From the NCBI RefSeq assembly GCF_036226365.1, contig NZ_CP108462.1:9594501-9658500 (forward strand): a stretch of 64,000 nt of DNA, written 5' to 3'. The notes beneath the pieces were generated by a model, which saw nothing but the letters and a program-made list of their open reading frames with translations, made no database searches and was not told where the DNA came from. How positions within the stretch are numbered: position 1 is the first letter of the stretch; each line of letters begins with the position of its first letter. This document shows positions 63,342-64,000 of this stretch, piece by piece. The stretch is from Streptomyces sp. NBC_01262. GTDB lineage: Bacteria; Actinomycetota; Actinomycetes; Streptomycetales; Streptomycetaceae. The translations under genes were made by a program, and so were the position numbers.

Positions 63342-64000
63342 GTGTCTTGCAGTGGAGCGTTCCTGGAGCTTCTGGGCGTCATTGAGCTCAACTACGCCGA
63401 GAACAGGATCCCCCTACCCGCTGGGGCACAGCGCCTGCTGGCATTTTTGGCGCTGCAAAATGACGGGGCGCACCGGGTCAGGGCAGCTGAGCAGTTGTGG
63501 CCGGACTACACGGGGTGCCGGGCGGCAGCGAATCTACGGTCAGCCCTGTGCCACGTCAGGCGGCTGCGATCCGTGACGGTGGTTGAAAGTGTTGGCCAGC
63601 GCCTGCGGCTCTCGCAGTCGGTCCAGGTCGACTTCCATGGCGCCCGGGAATCGGCGCGGCAAGTCATCGCAGGCCTGTACCCCGTGCGCGGCGAGTGCGA
63701 CAACCTCGTTGATGACCTGAGCAAGGAACTGTTGCCGGGCTGGTCAGAAGACTGGCAAGCGCTGGAACGTGAGCGCTGGGACCAGATGCGCGTACGCGCC
63801 CTGGAAAGCCTGGCCCAGCAGTTCCAGACGGAGCGACAGTACCTGCCCGCGCTGCAAACAGCACTGGCGGCCGTCTCCGTCGACCCGTTTCGGGACACAG
63901 CCCAACGCATCGTCATCGAAGTACATATCGCTGAAGGAAACTTCGCCAGCGCTCTCAAACGATACAAGGATTACCGGGCGTTCTTGCGCCGGGAACTCAA
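63342..64000 (+). CDS. SARP/BTAD-type transcriptional activator, partial
   Basis: Runs off the right edge; 219 residues are visible from GTG 63342 (GTG 63333 is also possible). An N-terminal OmpR-like winged helix (LELLGVIELNYAENRIPLPA, RLLAFLALQNDGAHRVRAAE) is followed by the bacterial transcriptional activator domain (LPGWSEDWQALERERWDQMR, FASALKRYKDYRAFLRREL). SARP proteins switch on natural-product clusters. It faces away from the peptide genes and is their most likely activator. Confidence 0.85.
   Translation, partial: MSCSGAFLELLGVIELNYAENRIPLPAGAQRLLAFLALQNDGAHRVRAAEQLWPDYTGCRAAANLRSALCHVRRLRSVTVVESVGQRLRLSQSVQVDFHGARESARQVIAGLYPVRGECDNLVDDLSKELLPGWSEDWQALERERWDQMRVRALESLAQQFQTERQYLPALQTALAAVSVDPFRDTAQRIVIEVHIAEGNFASALKRYKDYRAFLRREL

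Noticed and set aside
1-64000. CRISPR arrays and rRNA genes
   Set aside because: No regularly spaced identical repeats and no conserved rRNA stretches were found on reading both strands.

Overview
The window is GC-rich and its genes look like those of a high-GC actinomycete, almost certainly Streptomyces: GTG and TTG starts, strong third-position GC bias, an nSTAND1 regulator of the Streptomyces type, a SARP-type activator and DNRLRE secreted proteins. Nothing in it is core housekeeping. Gene content (two DciA-like genes, tandem winged-helix proteins beside direct repeats, a toxin-antitoxin pair, broken transposases, many small hypothetical genes) suggests a chromosome arm or a large plasmid built from successive insertions. 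This placement is inference.

Left part, 1-14 kb: a divergently read nSTAND1 ATPase (cut by the window edge) and a small secreted protein, then a scar of IS remnants and a kinase fragment. After it come a pentapeptide-repeat membrane protein, an AlbA_2/Schlafen-type protein, a secreted HNH nuclease, a CocE/NonD-type hydrolase, an endonuclease VII homologue and a GTG-started XRE/TPR-type regulator.

14-31 kb: a tight three-gene operon (FAD-dependent oxidoreductase, unknown protein, methyltransferase) divergent from the XRE regulator and followed by a MazG-like gene. Then come UDP-glucose dehydrogenase, a NUDIX hydrolase and a run of small hypothetical genes. This run holds a 36-bp inverted-repeat pair, a TOPRIM protein cut by an amber codon, and two of three related small membrane proteins.

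31-42 kb: a stand-alone SIR2 protein behind a 23-bp palindrome; an operon of two winged-helix proteins and a second pentapeptide protein, preceded by iteron-like repeats; an intact DciA homologue; a chimeric HNH-like gene; and a large membrane NACHT ATPase.

42-54.5 kb: a transposase remnant with one segment inverted in place; a hydrolase/TetR/SRPBCC operon with twin palindromic operators; two divergent secreted HNH-like proteins; a large secreted DNRLRE protein overlapping a lipoprotein; a methyltransferase/membrane protein pair; a truncated DciA; and an antitoxin/degenerate Fic toxin pair.

54.6-64 kb is the most striking part. One overlapping operon encodes a GHSTG lipase-like hydrolase, a caspase-like protease and a 519-residue partner, which resembles a defence or regulated-proteolysis module. 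Next to it lies a locus with two homologous short peptides, a helical protein of unknown function and an S41 peptidase, read divergently from a SARP activator. That layout suggests a peptide-processing pathway I do not recognise.
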